From: AP-15 sp963747735 | GTDB lineage: Bacteria; Pseudomonadota; Alphaproteobacteria; ATCC43930; CGMCC-115725 | Length of the DNA: 64,000 nucleotides | Reading direction: 5' to 3' | Assembly: GCA_963747735.1 (NCBI GenBank) | Contig: CAVVGE010000016.1 | Location: forward strand, 104,639-168,638 | Part shown: piece by piece, positions 9,303-18,567 of the stretch | How the letters are laid out: every line of letters begins with the position of its first letter | Numbering within the stretch: position 1 is the first letter of the stretch | Notes under the pieces: generated by a model | Databases searched by the model: none | What the model saw: only the letters and a program-made list of their open reading frames with translations | Told to the model about the DNA's origin: nothing | Program-made: the position numbers and the translations under genes

Positions 9303-9777
9303 CGCCCGCTCCTTTGGCCAGCAGCGCTGCGGCGTCGGCGATTGCGGCAACGATATTGGTATAGCCGGTGCAGCGGCAGATGTTGCCGGCGAGACCGCGA
9401 CGGATCTCGTCCTCCGACCCGGCTCGCCCGCGCCGGACCAGATCATGCGCGGTGATCAGCATCGCCGGCGTGCAAAACCCGCATTGCAAAGCGTGGCAGC
9501 GGTGAAAGGCGTCGCGCAAAAGGGCCATGACCCGATCGTCGGCAAAGCCTTCGATGGTCCGCACCGCGCGCTCGTCGCAGGCGACCGTCAGCATCAGGCA
9601 AGCGCGCACCGGCTCGCCATCGACAAGGACCGTGCAGGCGCCGCACACGCCGTGCTCGCAGCCGAGATGGGTCCCGGTCAGATGGCGCCGTTCGCGCAGA
9701 AAATCGGCGAGCGAGAGCCGCGGCGGCACATCGTCGGTGACCGCGGCGCCATTGATCTCTAAACGGATCGCGGTCAT
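9292..9777 (-). CDS. (2Fe-2S)-binding small subunit of the molybdenum hydroxylase
   Basis: 161 residues. The plant-type 2Fe-2S cluster is CEHGVCGACTVLVDG with a fourth Cys in VRACLML. The second, helical cluster uses CGFCTPAM and CRCTGYTN. Both clusters are complete, so electron transfer from the Mo centre to the FAD subunit is plausible. The start overlaps the FAD-subunit stop as ATGA and its own end overlaps the large-subunit start, showing tight coupling in the order FAD, FeS, Mo. Confidence 0.93.
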   Translation of the reverse strand: MTAIRLEINGAAVTDDVPPRLSLADFLRERRHLTGTHLGCEHGVCGACTVLVDGEPVRACLMLTVACDERAVRTIEGFADDRVMALLRDAFHRCHALQCGFCTPAMLITAHDLVRRGRAGSEDEIRRGLAGNICRCTGYTNIVAAIADAAALLAKGAGDAG

Positions 9778-10595
9778 GCCGTCGCCTGCTGCGCCGCCCG
9801 CGTCGCCGCCGCAATATGGAGCCGGCGCTGGAACCCGTCGAAATGCCGGTCTGCCGCACGGTCGAGATCGGCGGCGATCGCGCCGGGGTCGCTCCGCCCT
9901 TCGGCGAGCGCCCGCGAGGCTTCCTCGAGGACGAGCGGCGCTCCCTCGGCAGCGCCGAGCACGACCCGCGCATGACCCTGCGCAGGCTCGGCAACCGCGA
10001 CGGCCAGCGCATTGGCGAACTCGCCCGATTTGCGGCAAAGCTTGACATAGCCCCAGCGCGCGCCGCGCGGCAATTTGGGGATGCGCAGCTGCTCGACAAT
10101 CTCGTCCTCGCCGAGCGCGGTCGCGAACACACCGGTGACGAATTCAGCACATTTCACCGTGCGTTGGCCATTTGGGCCGCGCAGCCGCAGCTCGGCGCCG
10201 AGCGCCGTCAGCACGGCCGGCCATTCGGCCGCAGGGTCGGCGAGCGCGAGGCTGCCGCCGATCGTGCCCCGATTGCGGATCGCACGATAGGCGAGGCCCG
10301 CCGCAACCTGCGGCATCAGCCCGCGCGACGGGTCGGGCACGCGACCGTCCTCGATCATGGCGTGGGTGATGCCGGCGCCGAGGCTTACACTGTCCGCCTC
10401 CTCGCCAACCACTGCGAGCTCCGGCAGGCGCGCAATGTCGATCAGCAGCGAGGGTGCGGCGATGCGCAGATTCAGCATCGGCAGCAGCGATTGTCCGCCG
10501 GCGATCAGCCGCGCCTCGCCCGCGCCCCGCGCCAATTCCGCGACCGCCTCGTCAAGGCTTTTCGGTCGCAGATATTCAAAGGCGGGAGCTTTCAT
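9774..10595 (-). CDS. FAD-binding medium subunit of the molybdenum hydroxylase
   Basis: 273 residues. FAD-contact motifs are AGGQSLLPMLNLR (about 32-44) and TIGGSLALADPAAEWP (about 111-126), the standard CoxM/XDH medium-subunit pair. The frame stays open upstream through the 5S rRNA gene to 10892, but that part is rRNA sequence. ATG at 10595 directly precedes the conserved start KAPAFEYLRPKSLDEA. Only 47 bases separate this ATG from the 5S gene on the same strand, with no clear terminator, so read-through from the rRNA promoter is possible. Confidence 0.9.
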   Translation of the reverse strand: MKAPAFEYLRPKSLDEAVAELARGAGEARLIAGGQSLLPMLNLRIAAPSLLIDIARLPELAVVGEEADSVSLGAGITHAMIEDGRVPDPSRGLMPQVAAGLAYRAIRNRGTIGGSLALADPAAEWPAVLTALGAELRLRGPNGQRTVKCAEFVTGVFATALGEDEIVEQLRIPKLPRGARWGYVKLCRKSGEFANALAVAVAEPAQGHARVVLGAAEGAPLVLEEASRALAEGRSDPGAIAADLDRAADRHFDGFQRRLHIAAATRAAQQATA

Positions 10596-10642
10596 GACCG
10601 GGCTGCTCCACCCCGCGCGGGTGGTGGTGGTGGGGGGTGATG

Positions 10643-10763
10643 CGGGCCTGGCGGCGACCTGCTCTTCCGCCGCTTGAGCGGCAGTACCATCGGCGCAGAG
10701 GGTTTTCACGGCCGAGTTCGGGATGGGATCGGGTGCTGGGCCCCTCGCTGTGGCCACCAGGCC
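10643..10763 (-). rRNA. rrf: 5S ribosomal RNA
   Basis: On the minus strand it begins GGCCTGGTGGCCACAGCGAG and contains the conserved loop CCCATCCCGAACTCGG and the region GCGCCGATGGTACTG. The ends GGCCTGGTGGC and GTCGCCGCCAGGCC pair. It lies about 120 bases downstream of 23S. No tRNA-Met follows, unlike many alphaproteobacterial operons. Confidence 0.9.
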
Positions 10764-11192
10764 GGCATCACCCCCCCGATTGGCGCGCTTGGTTTGCTGG
10801 GCTCGGGTGGGGGAGAGCTTGTGATGCGGGAGAAGTGTCGGGTGGCGCTGGCCGCTGCACGCGGCGCGGGATGGTTTTGGGATCGGGCGCATTCGAGCGA
10901 TTAGTACCGGTCGGCTCGAACGGATTGCTCCGCTTCCACTTCCGGCCTATCGACGTGGTGGTCTTCCACGGCTCTCGACGAGACCTGGTTTTGAGGGGGG
11001 CTTCCCGCTTAGATGCGTTCAGCGGTTATCCCGTCCGCACTTAGCTACCCGGCGTTGCGGCGGGCGCCACAACCGGTCCACCAGAGGTGCGTCCCTCCCG
11101 GTCCTCTCGTACTGGGGAGAGCGCCTCGCAAGTCTCGAACACCCACGGCAGATAGGGACCGAACTGTCTCACGACGTTCTAAACCCAGCTCA

Positions 11193-11236
<44 letters not shown>

Positions 11237-11237
11237 C

Positions 11238-11277
<40 letters not shown>

Positions 11278-11306
11278 GACGCCGTCGATATGGACTCTTG
11301 GGCGTC

Positions 11307-11354
<48 letters not shown>

Positions 11355-11503
11355 GTCCACGTGGGACCACCGGATCACTATGGCCGACTTTCGTCTCTGC
11401 TCGAGCTGTCGCTCTCGCAGTCAGGCGGGCTTGTGCCATTGCACTCGCGGGGCTGATTTCCGACCAGCCTGAGCCCACCATCGCGCGCCTCCGTTACTCT
11501 TTG

Positions 11504-11534
<31 letters not shown>

Positions 11535-11790
11535 ATGCAGGGTCCCGGACCCGGGTTCACGGGCCGCGGTTAGAGGCCAGAGATCGCAAGAGCGGTATTT
11601 CAAGGTTGCCTCCACCCCAACTGGCGCCAGGGCTTCCAAGGCTCCCGCCTATCCTACACATGCCATCCCTAACACCACTGCAAAGCTGTAGTAAAGGTGC
11701 ACGGGGTCTTTCCGTCTGACCGCGGGTACTCCGCATCTTCACGGAGAATTCAATTTCGCTGAGCCGGTGTTGGAGACAGCGGGGAAGTCG

Positions 11791-11887
<97 letters not shown>

Positions 11888-12460
11888 GAGCTTGCACCCC
11901 TCCTCTTAACCTTCCGGCACCGGGCAGGCGTCAGACCCTATACGTCGTCTGGATGACTTCGCAGAGCCCTGTGTTTTTAGTAAACAGTCGCCACCCCCAA
12001 CTCTGTGCCCCCCCTCCCGGGTTGCCCCGGAAGAGGGCCCCCTTCTTCCGAAGTTACGGGGGCAATTTGCCGAGTTCCTTCAACACCGTTCTCTCAAGCG
12101 CCTTGGTATGCTCTACCGGTCCACCAGTGTCGGTTTCGGGTACGGTCTATATGCCGGCGCTGTTTCCCGGACGCCGTGAGCCGCCCTGTCAATCCAGTAA
12201 GACAGAACAACCTTCGAGCGTCGTCGCGCTCCGGCAGGCGGAGGAATGTTAACCCCCTTCCCATCGGCTACGGCTGTCGCCCTCGCCTTAGGGGCCCGGC
12301 TAACCCTGCGCGGATTAACCTTGCGCAGGAACCCTTGGACTTTCGGCGCGAGGGTTTCTCACCCTCGTTTACGCTACTCATGTCAGCATTCGCACTTCCG
12401 ATGCCTCCACGGCCGCTCGCGCGCGCCGCTTCACCGGCCTACGGAACGCTCCGCTACCGC

Positions 12461-12909
12461 GTTCAGAAGACAGGGATCAGGCATCAGGGATCAGAACCGC
12501 CGCGATGAGGGCCCTGCAGCATACGGGCGATCTCGCGGTATTCGCCCCGCCAGCGCTCGGCCACATCGACACCGACATAGCCCAGATCGCGGCAATAGAG
12601 CGACCATATCTGCATCTCGTCGGCCGAGCCCAGCGCCATCAACAAAAAGCGGTGAAACTCGACACGCGACTGACGCTGCTGCCAAAACCCTTCAGCCAGG
12701 TTCGCACAGATCGACTTCGAGGCCCGGCGGACTTGATCCGCCACGCAAACTGCTCGATCCGCGGAAACTCGAGGCTCGCCCGATGCACTTCCAGCGACAA
12801 CCGGTAGGCCCGCTGGAACACCCCGAGATCCTCGACCCCGACTGACAAAGCCCGGCACATTCCACCTCGGCCTTCTGATACCTGATCCCTGAGTCCCTGT
12901 CTTCTGAAC
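12461..12909 (-). other. 23S rRNA intervening sequence at the helix-45 position
   Basis: A 449-bp insertion about 1250 nt from the 23S 5' end, matching the helix 45 site (near E. coli position 1170) after allowing for the other insert. It is bounded by inverted repeats: the outer 16 bases GTTCAGAAGACAGGGA (12461-12476) and TCCCTGTCTTCTGAAC (12894-12909) are perfectly complementary, and the pairing continues inward with GATCAG-rich sequence. Such stems are RNase III substrates in known IVSs. It carries a reading frame for a four-helix-bundle protein, as many helix-45 IVSs do. Confidence 0.88.
12484..12860 (-). pseudogene. IVS-encoded four-helix-bundle protein, frameshifted
   Basis: The N-terminal half VEDLGVFQRAYRLSLEVHRA followed by SLEFPRIEQFAW is read in one frame. 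The C-terminal half ADQVRRASKSICANLAEGFW, then EFHRFLLMALGSADEMQIW and YREIARMLQG, is in another. Together they give the complete 'four helix bundle protein' of about 120 residues found in 23S rRNA IVSs. In family members an 'L..QVRRA..SI.ANLAEG' segment is contiguous; here one indel near 12745 splits it. Function in this family is unproven. The start (ATG at 12860) is uncertain because family members often begin at the VEDL-like motif. Confidence 0.75.
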
Positions 12910-12971
12910 ACCCGCAGCTTCGGTAGATGGCTTGAGCCCCGTTACATTTTCGGCGCCGGACAGCTTATATA

Positions 12972-13004
<33 letters not shown>

Positions 13005-13554
13005 GGCTGCTTCTGAGCCAACCTCCTGGTTGTCTTGGCCGTCCCACATCCTTTCCCACTTAGCCACCATTTGGGGACCTTAGCTGGCGGTCTGGGCTGT
13101 TCCCCTCTCGACGACGGACCTTAGCACCCGCCGTCTGGCTGCCGCCCTCCACTCGCCGGTATTCGCAGTTTGGTTAGGTTTGGTAAGGCTCGCGCCCCCC
13201 TAGCCCATCCAGTGCTCTACCCCCGGCGGTGAGCAAGCGACGCTCTACCTCAATAGATTTCGCGGAGAACCAGCTATTTCCGGGTTTGATTGGCCTTTCA
13301 CCCCTAGCCACAAGTCATCCCCGACTTTTGCAACAGTCGTGGGTTCGGTCCTCCAGAGCGTGTTACCGCACCTTCAACCTGCCCATGGCTAGATCACCCG
13401 GTTTCGGGTCTGATCCCGGCAACTGGCGTCCCCGGATCGCTCCGGAAACAGACGCCCATTTCAGACTCGCTTTCGCTGCGCCTACGCCTAGCGGCTTAAG
13501 CTCGCTGCCAAGACCAACTCGCTGACCCATTATACAAAAGGTACGCCGTCAGGA

Positions 13555-13622
13555 CAGATGACAGATAGCAGAAATCAGAACGCCAGAAGTTCCGCCATCT
13601 GATTTCTGTTTTCTGCCATCTG
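13555..13622 (-). other. Short insert at the 23S helix-25 position
   Basis: Roughly 540-610 nt from the 23S 5' end, at the helix 25 site. The arms at 13555-13578 and 13599-13622 are 24 bases each and pair with about three mismatches (CTGATTTCTG core) around a loop of about 20 nt. The arms use the same TGATTTCTG/CAGAAATCAG words found in the spacer near 15010-15050. It carries no coding capacity. Probably a minimal IVS or an extended helix 25. Confidence 0.75.
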
Positions 13623-13891
13623 ACCCTCCGACTGCTTGTAGGCATCCGGTTTCAGGAACTGTTTCACTCCCCTCGTCGGGGTGCTTTTCACCTTTCCCTC
13701 ACGGTACTGGTGCACTATCGGTCACTGAGGAGTATTTAGGCTTGGAGGGTGGTCCCCCCATCTTCAGACAGGATTTCACGTGTCCCGCCCTACTCGAGGA
13801 CCCTGGTCCCGGTTTCCCCTACGGGGCTGTCACCCGCTCCGGCGCGCCGTTCCAGACGCTTCGGGTACCAAAGACCAGAGCCGCTGGCCTG

Positions 13892-13932
<41 letters not shown>

Positions 13933-14164
13933 GTCTGTTCCTCCGGCTACTGAGATGTTTCAGTTCGCCGGGTTCGCCTCCTGCACCTATGGATTGAGCG
14001 CAGGATACCCGCAAGAGTTACCCCTGGCGGGTGGGTTGCCCCATTCGGAGATCCCGGGATCAACGATCGCTCGCATCTCCCCCGGGCTTTTCGCAGCGTG
14101 CCGCGTCCTTCATCGCCTCTCAGTGCCAAGGCATCCACCAGATGCCCTTGATTTGCGCTTGATC

Positions 14165-14519
14165 CTTGCCCGGCACCCCGAACACAACGGGATACCGGAC
14201 CACCCCGCCCGCGCACAGCGGCCAGCCCCACCGGCAACGCCGGTTTGGCCGGGCCATGCCCGAGCGGCCTCGCATGAAGACACTTCTCCGGACCCGCCAC
14301 CCCGCCACCCTCGACCCGATGGGGCAAAACCCCAGCGGCCGAGCAGCAGCGACCGCGGCAGGCCCGCCTCGGTCACATCACAAACTCTCGCCTCACCCGT
14401 CAATCAGCATACCCCGCCCGACCCCCAAAAGGGATGTCGGAAACGGTGATCTCATGGACTTCTCCGAGCCTCGCTCGCGCGCCACGGCGCCCCCGTGACT
14501 CCCCCTCGGGGAGCCCTCC
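14165..14519. other. 23S-tRNA-Ala spacer, no gene
   Basis: 355 bp of GC-rich internal transcribed spacer. I see only a small hairpin ACCGGC-AAC-GCCGGT at 14230-14244 and no reading frame with coding character. Confidence 0.6.
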
Positions 14520-14595
14520 TGGTGGAGACGGCCGGGCTCGAACCGGCGACCTCCTGCTTGCAAAGCAGGCGCTCTCCCAGCTGAGCTACGCCCCC
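14520..14595 (-). tRNA. tRNA-Ala (TGC)
   Basis: 76 nt including encoded CCA. The minus strand reads GGGGGCGTAGCTCAGCTGGG, with anticodon loop CTTTGCAAG (anticodon TGC) and T-arm GGTTCGAGCCC. Standard rRNA-spacer tRNA. Confidence 0.97.
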
Positions 14596-14598
14596 TCT

Positions 14599-14642
14599 AC
14601 AGGGATCAGAAGACAGGAATCAGGGATCAGAATTTCTGATGA
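14599..14642. repeat. GATCAG-type repeat in the rRNA spacer
   Basis: Between the two tRNAs the words CAGGGATCAGAAGACAGGAA and TCAGGGATCAG occur in tandem. They closely resemble the arms of the 23S helix-45 insert (GAAGACAGGGATCAGG at 12465-12480). The spacer and the IVS therefore share one repeat family. Confidence 0.65.
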
Positions 14643-14700
14643 CCGATGATCAAAACAGCGGCTTTTGCCGTTCCGATTGCTGCCGTTCTGCTCCTCTGAA

Positions 14701-14777
14701 TGGTGGGCCAGGGAGGATTTGAACCTCCGACCTCACGCTTATCAAGCGCGCGCTCTAACCAGCTGAGCTACTAGCCC
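14701..14777 (-). tRNA. tRNA-Ile (GAT)
   Basis: 77 nt including CCA. The minus strand begins GGGCTAGTAGCTCAGCTGGT, the anticodon loop is TTGATAA (GAT) and the T-arm is GGTTCAAATCC. The acceptor stem GGGCTAG pairs with CTGGCCC. Confidence 0.97.
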
Positions 14778-14929
14778 CCAAGATGAGGAGCCAGGAGCCA
14801 CGGGCCAGCGACCCACGGGCCAGCGGCCAGGGCCAGGGACCAGGGCCAGCGGCCAAGGATCGGCACCCCGGCCCGGACAGCCACCGGCTCTCGACGCTCG
14901 GGAGAAGGGATGCGCAGGCGGCGGCCATG

Positions 14930-15058
14930 CCGGATAGGATCGGGGATCAGACATCCAGAGATCAGATCCTCGCCGGGCTCCGGCGGTTGTGGAAAATCGG
15001 AGGAGGGCGCCGCAGATCAGTTCTGATTTCTGATCTCTGGCATCCTGTCCTCTGACGT
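14930..15058. repeat. Spacer hairpin built from GATCAG/CTGATC words
   Basis: Words such as GGGGATCAGACATCCAGAGA (14951 on) and GATTTCTGATCTCTGGCATC (15027 on) are partly complementary around a GC-rich centre. This gives an imperfect stem just downstream of 16S on the transcript. The same words occur in both 23S inserts. Upstream, at 14784-14866, is a second low-complexity stretch of GGGCCAGCG/CAGGGACCAG units. Confidence 0.5.
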
Positions 15059-15060
15059 CC

Positions 15061-16592
<1,532 letters not shown>

Positions 16593-16782
16593 TTCATCCC
16601 AGCCCGCCAGACCCAGACCGGTCGCCCGGACCCAGACCCGGCAAGCCATTCATAAGGCCGCCAAAACGTCACGCACTTCTTGCGCGAGCGTCCGGCATAC
16701 CCGCCGCCGCCCGCGCATCCCTTCCCTTCCCTCACACCCTCAATCAACAGCCCCCCGGCACCTACGGGGTCGGGGGGCGCAG

Positions 16783-16812
16783 CTTATAAACCCCGTTGGC
16801 CGACTACGTCAA
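16783..16812 (-). promoter_or_regulatory. Likely rRNA operon promoter
   Basis: On the minus strand a -35 TTGACG (16812-16807) and a -10 TATAAG/TTATAA (16789-16783) are separated by 17-18 bases. The discriminator that follows is GC-rich. It lies about 190 bases upstream of the 16S 5' end, a usual place for an rrn promoter. Inferred from consensus only. Confidence 0.65.
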
Positions 16813-16836
16813 CACCCTCTCGCAAACGATTTTCGA

Positions 16837-17790
16837 CTAAACCGCATCGGCGCCATAATACAGTATCACCGTGTGCTTCGCTTCGGCGAAAAACAGCCAG
16901 CGCTCGGCGGCGAGCCCCAAGCCGGCGCTCGGTATCGCCAATCCGGCAGCGACGATGCCGGGGGCACCGACGTTGAACAGGGCGACGAGGCTCAGCACTG
17001 CCGGCACGGCAAAACCACATAGCCGGGCGATCCGGCGCAGGCGTCGGGCGTGCTTGCGGGCGATGTGAAACCCCATCTCCTTCAACAGATAGTTTTCCTC
17101 GGTATGCGGCGGCTCGAGCAGACGCACCCGAGCCCGGCCCCGGCTGCCGAGCCCTGTGGCGGTCGCCGGCGTGCTGCGCGCCGAGGTCGTGGCGATAAAG
17201 CGCCAATAGCCCGCCTTGATCCACCAGGCGACCAGCACGGCAGCACAGGAAAGGAGGGCGAGGCCCGCGGCGCGCCAAGCCCACAATCGAACCAGAAAAT
17301 CGAGGAGCAGAAAGCCCGACATGAGCCCAAGCGCCAGATAGCCCGGCACGACCCAGCCATTGTGCCACTGGTGGATCGGCTTGAGCGAGGCGTAGATCAT
17401 CCCGGTGCAGACGATCGTGGCCACGGCCAGCACCGCTGCGGCAATGCCGCACAGACCGACAAACCCGCCGGTAACGCCGAACAGCACCCAGCCGATCCCG
17501 AACACCGCGGTCGGGATAAACGTGGCGATCGAGCAGACGCCTTCACGCGAGAGCCAGGACGAGCGCCATTGCGACAATGCGCGCCACGCCCGCTCCGGCC
17601 GGCCGAGATGAAAAGCCGAAGCGCCGAGCCCCGCGGCGGCGAGCCCGCAAGCGAGCGCCAGCGCAACAAACCCGAACCAGCGGCTGGCCGGCAACAGCCC
17701 CAGCGGCGCGCCGAGGCCGAGCAGCGCCAGCAGCGCAAAGCCCGCGCCGGAGGCGGTCGTGAACAGCACAATCGACGGCGCCGGGTTCAT
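16837..17790 (-). CDS. soeC: SoeC/DmsC-like membrane anchor subunit
   Basis: 317 residues with about eight hydrophobic segments, for example IVLFTTASGAGFALLALLGL at 6-25, then VALALACGLAAAGLGA and LVLFGV-type helices. HLGRPERAWRALSQWRSSWL is the conserved cytoplasmic loop of the DMSO-reductase anchor (DmsC) family, with the His and Arg found near the quinone site. It anchors the catalytic AB pair at the inner membrane and exchanges electrons with quinone. It is the last gene of the soeA-soeB-soeC order, 30 bp after soeB. DmsC is the alternative name by homology; assignment to sulfite oxidation rests on the A subunit. Confidence 0.75.
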   Translation of the reverse strand: MNPAPSIVLFTTASGAGFALLALLGLGAPLGLLPASRWFGFVALALACGLAAAGLGASAFHLGRPERAWRALSQWRSSWLSREGVCSIATFIPTAVFGIGWVLFGVTGGFVGLCGIAAAVLAVATIVCTGMIYASLKPIHQWHNGWVVPGYLALGLMSGFLLLDFLVRLWAWRAAGLALLSCAAVLVAWWIKAGYWRFIATTSARSTPATATGLGSRGRARVRLLEPPHTEENYLLKEMGFHIARKHARRLRRIARLCGFAVPAVLSLVALFNVGAPGIVAAGLAIPSAGLGLAAERWLFFAEAKHTVILYYGADAV

Positions 17791-17820
17791 CGTGCACGCT
17801 CTGCGGCAAATCCGCCGGCG

Positions 17821-18567
17821 TCAGCGCGACAACAGCCGGTCGACCCAGCGCAAGAGCTTGTCTGCGGTTGCAGCCGGCGCCGGCGCCGGCCCGGAGGACG
17901 ATGGAGGTGGCGCCCTGACTTGCCGTGGCCGCGGCGGCAGGTATTTGTTGACCGGCTTATAGCCCAGCTCCGGCATCAGATCGACGCCGCCGCGCTGCGC
18001 CACCAATTCCGAGACCTCGGAATCCGGGTCGCCCAGATCGCCAAAATGCCGGGCGTTGACCGGGCAGACCATGACACAGGCCGGCTGGCGCTCGTCCGCC
18101 GGCAAATTCTCGTTGTAGATGCGATCGATGCACAACGTGCATTTCTTCATGACCCCGGCGTCTTCGTCGAATTCGCGGGCGCCATAAGGGCAGGCCCAGG
18201 AGCACAGTTTGCAGCCGATGCAGATCAACTCGTCGACCAGCACGATGCCGTCCTCGGCGCGCTTGTAGGAGGCGCCGGTCGGGCACACGGTGACGCAGGC
18301 CGGCTCCTCGCAATGCAGGCACGATTTTGGGAAATAGACCGTGCGCCCGTCCTCGCCGTCGCTTTCTTCAAAGGCGTGAACCCGGTTGAACCACACGCCC
18401 CAGGCAGCCTCGCCATAGGGCGTGAAATCGGGCAGCGGCGCCATGTGGCCGCCGGTGTTCCATTCCTTGCAGGCGGTGGCGCAGGCGTGGCAGCCGACAC
18501 AGATGTCGAGGTCGATGACGAGCCCGAGCTTTTTCTGGCCGGGCCGTGGCGCGGGGAGAGACGTCAT
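17821..18567 (-). CDS. soeB: SoeB-like 4Fe-4S electron-transfer subunit
   Basis: 248 residues. Four ferredoxin-type cysteine clusters: DICVGCHACATACKEW (about 21-36), SCLHCEEPACVTVCPTGA, CIGCKLCSWACPYGA, and KKCTLCIDRI with ACVMVCP. This is the DmsB/PsrB/NrfC electron-wire subunit. The C-terminal 40 residues are Pro/Ala-rich and poorly conserved, ending in an amphipathic segment LLRWVDRLLSR. The ATG overlaps the soeA stop as TGATG. There is no Tat or Sec signal, consistent with a cytoplasmic complex. Confidence 0.85.
   Translation of the reverse strand: MTSLPAPRPGQKKLGLVIDLDICVGCHACATACKEWNTGGHMAPLPDFTPYGEAAWGVWFNRVHAFEESDGEDGRTVYFPKSCLHCEEPACVTVCPTGASYKRAEDGIVLVDELICIGCKLCSWACPYGAREFDEDAGVMKKCTLCIDRIYNENLPADERQPACVMVCPVNARHFGDLGDPDSEVSELVAQRGGVDLMPELGYKPVNKYLPPRPRQVRAPPPSSSGPAPAPAATADKLLRWVDRLLSR

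Noticed and set aside
6606..9455. 949-residue plus-strand open frame
   Set aside because: It overlaps the formyltransferase tail and lies antisense to the Mo-hydroxylase large subunit, whose motifs are clear. No recognisable domain.
6951..10595. Aerobic carbon monoxide dehydrogenase (coxMSL)
   Set aside because: Gene order fits, but the large subunit lacks the AYxCSFR loop of form I CODH and has PYRGVGRP, so CO oxidation is not claimed.
10596..10892. Longer N-terminus for the FAD subunit
   Set aside because: The extension is a translation of 5S rRNA and spacer; the conserved start is at 10595.
14784..14866. Possible repeat array in the rRNA spacer
   Set aside because: Irregular GGGCCAGCG/CAGGGACCAG low-complexity sequence without constant repeat and spacer lengths.
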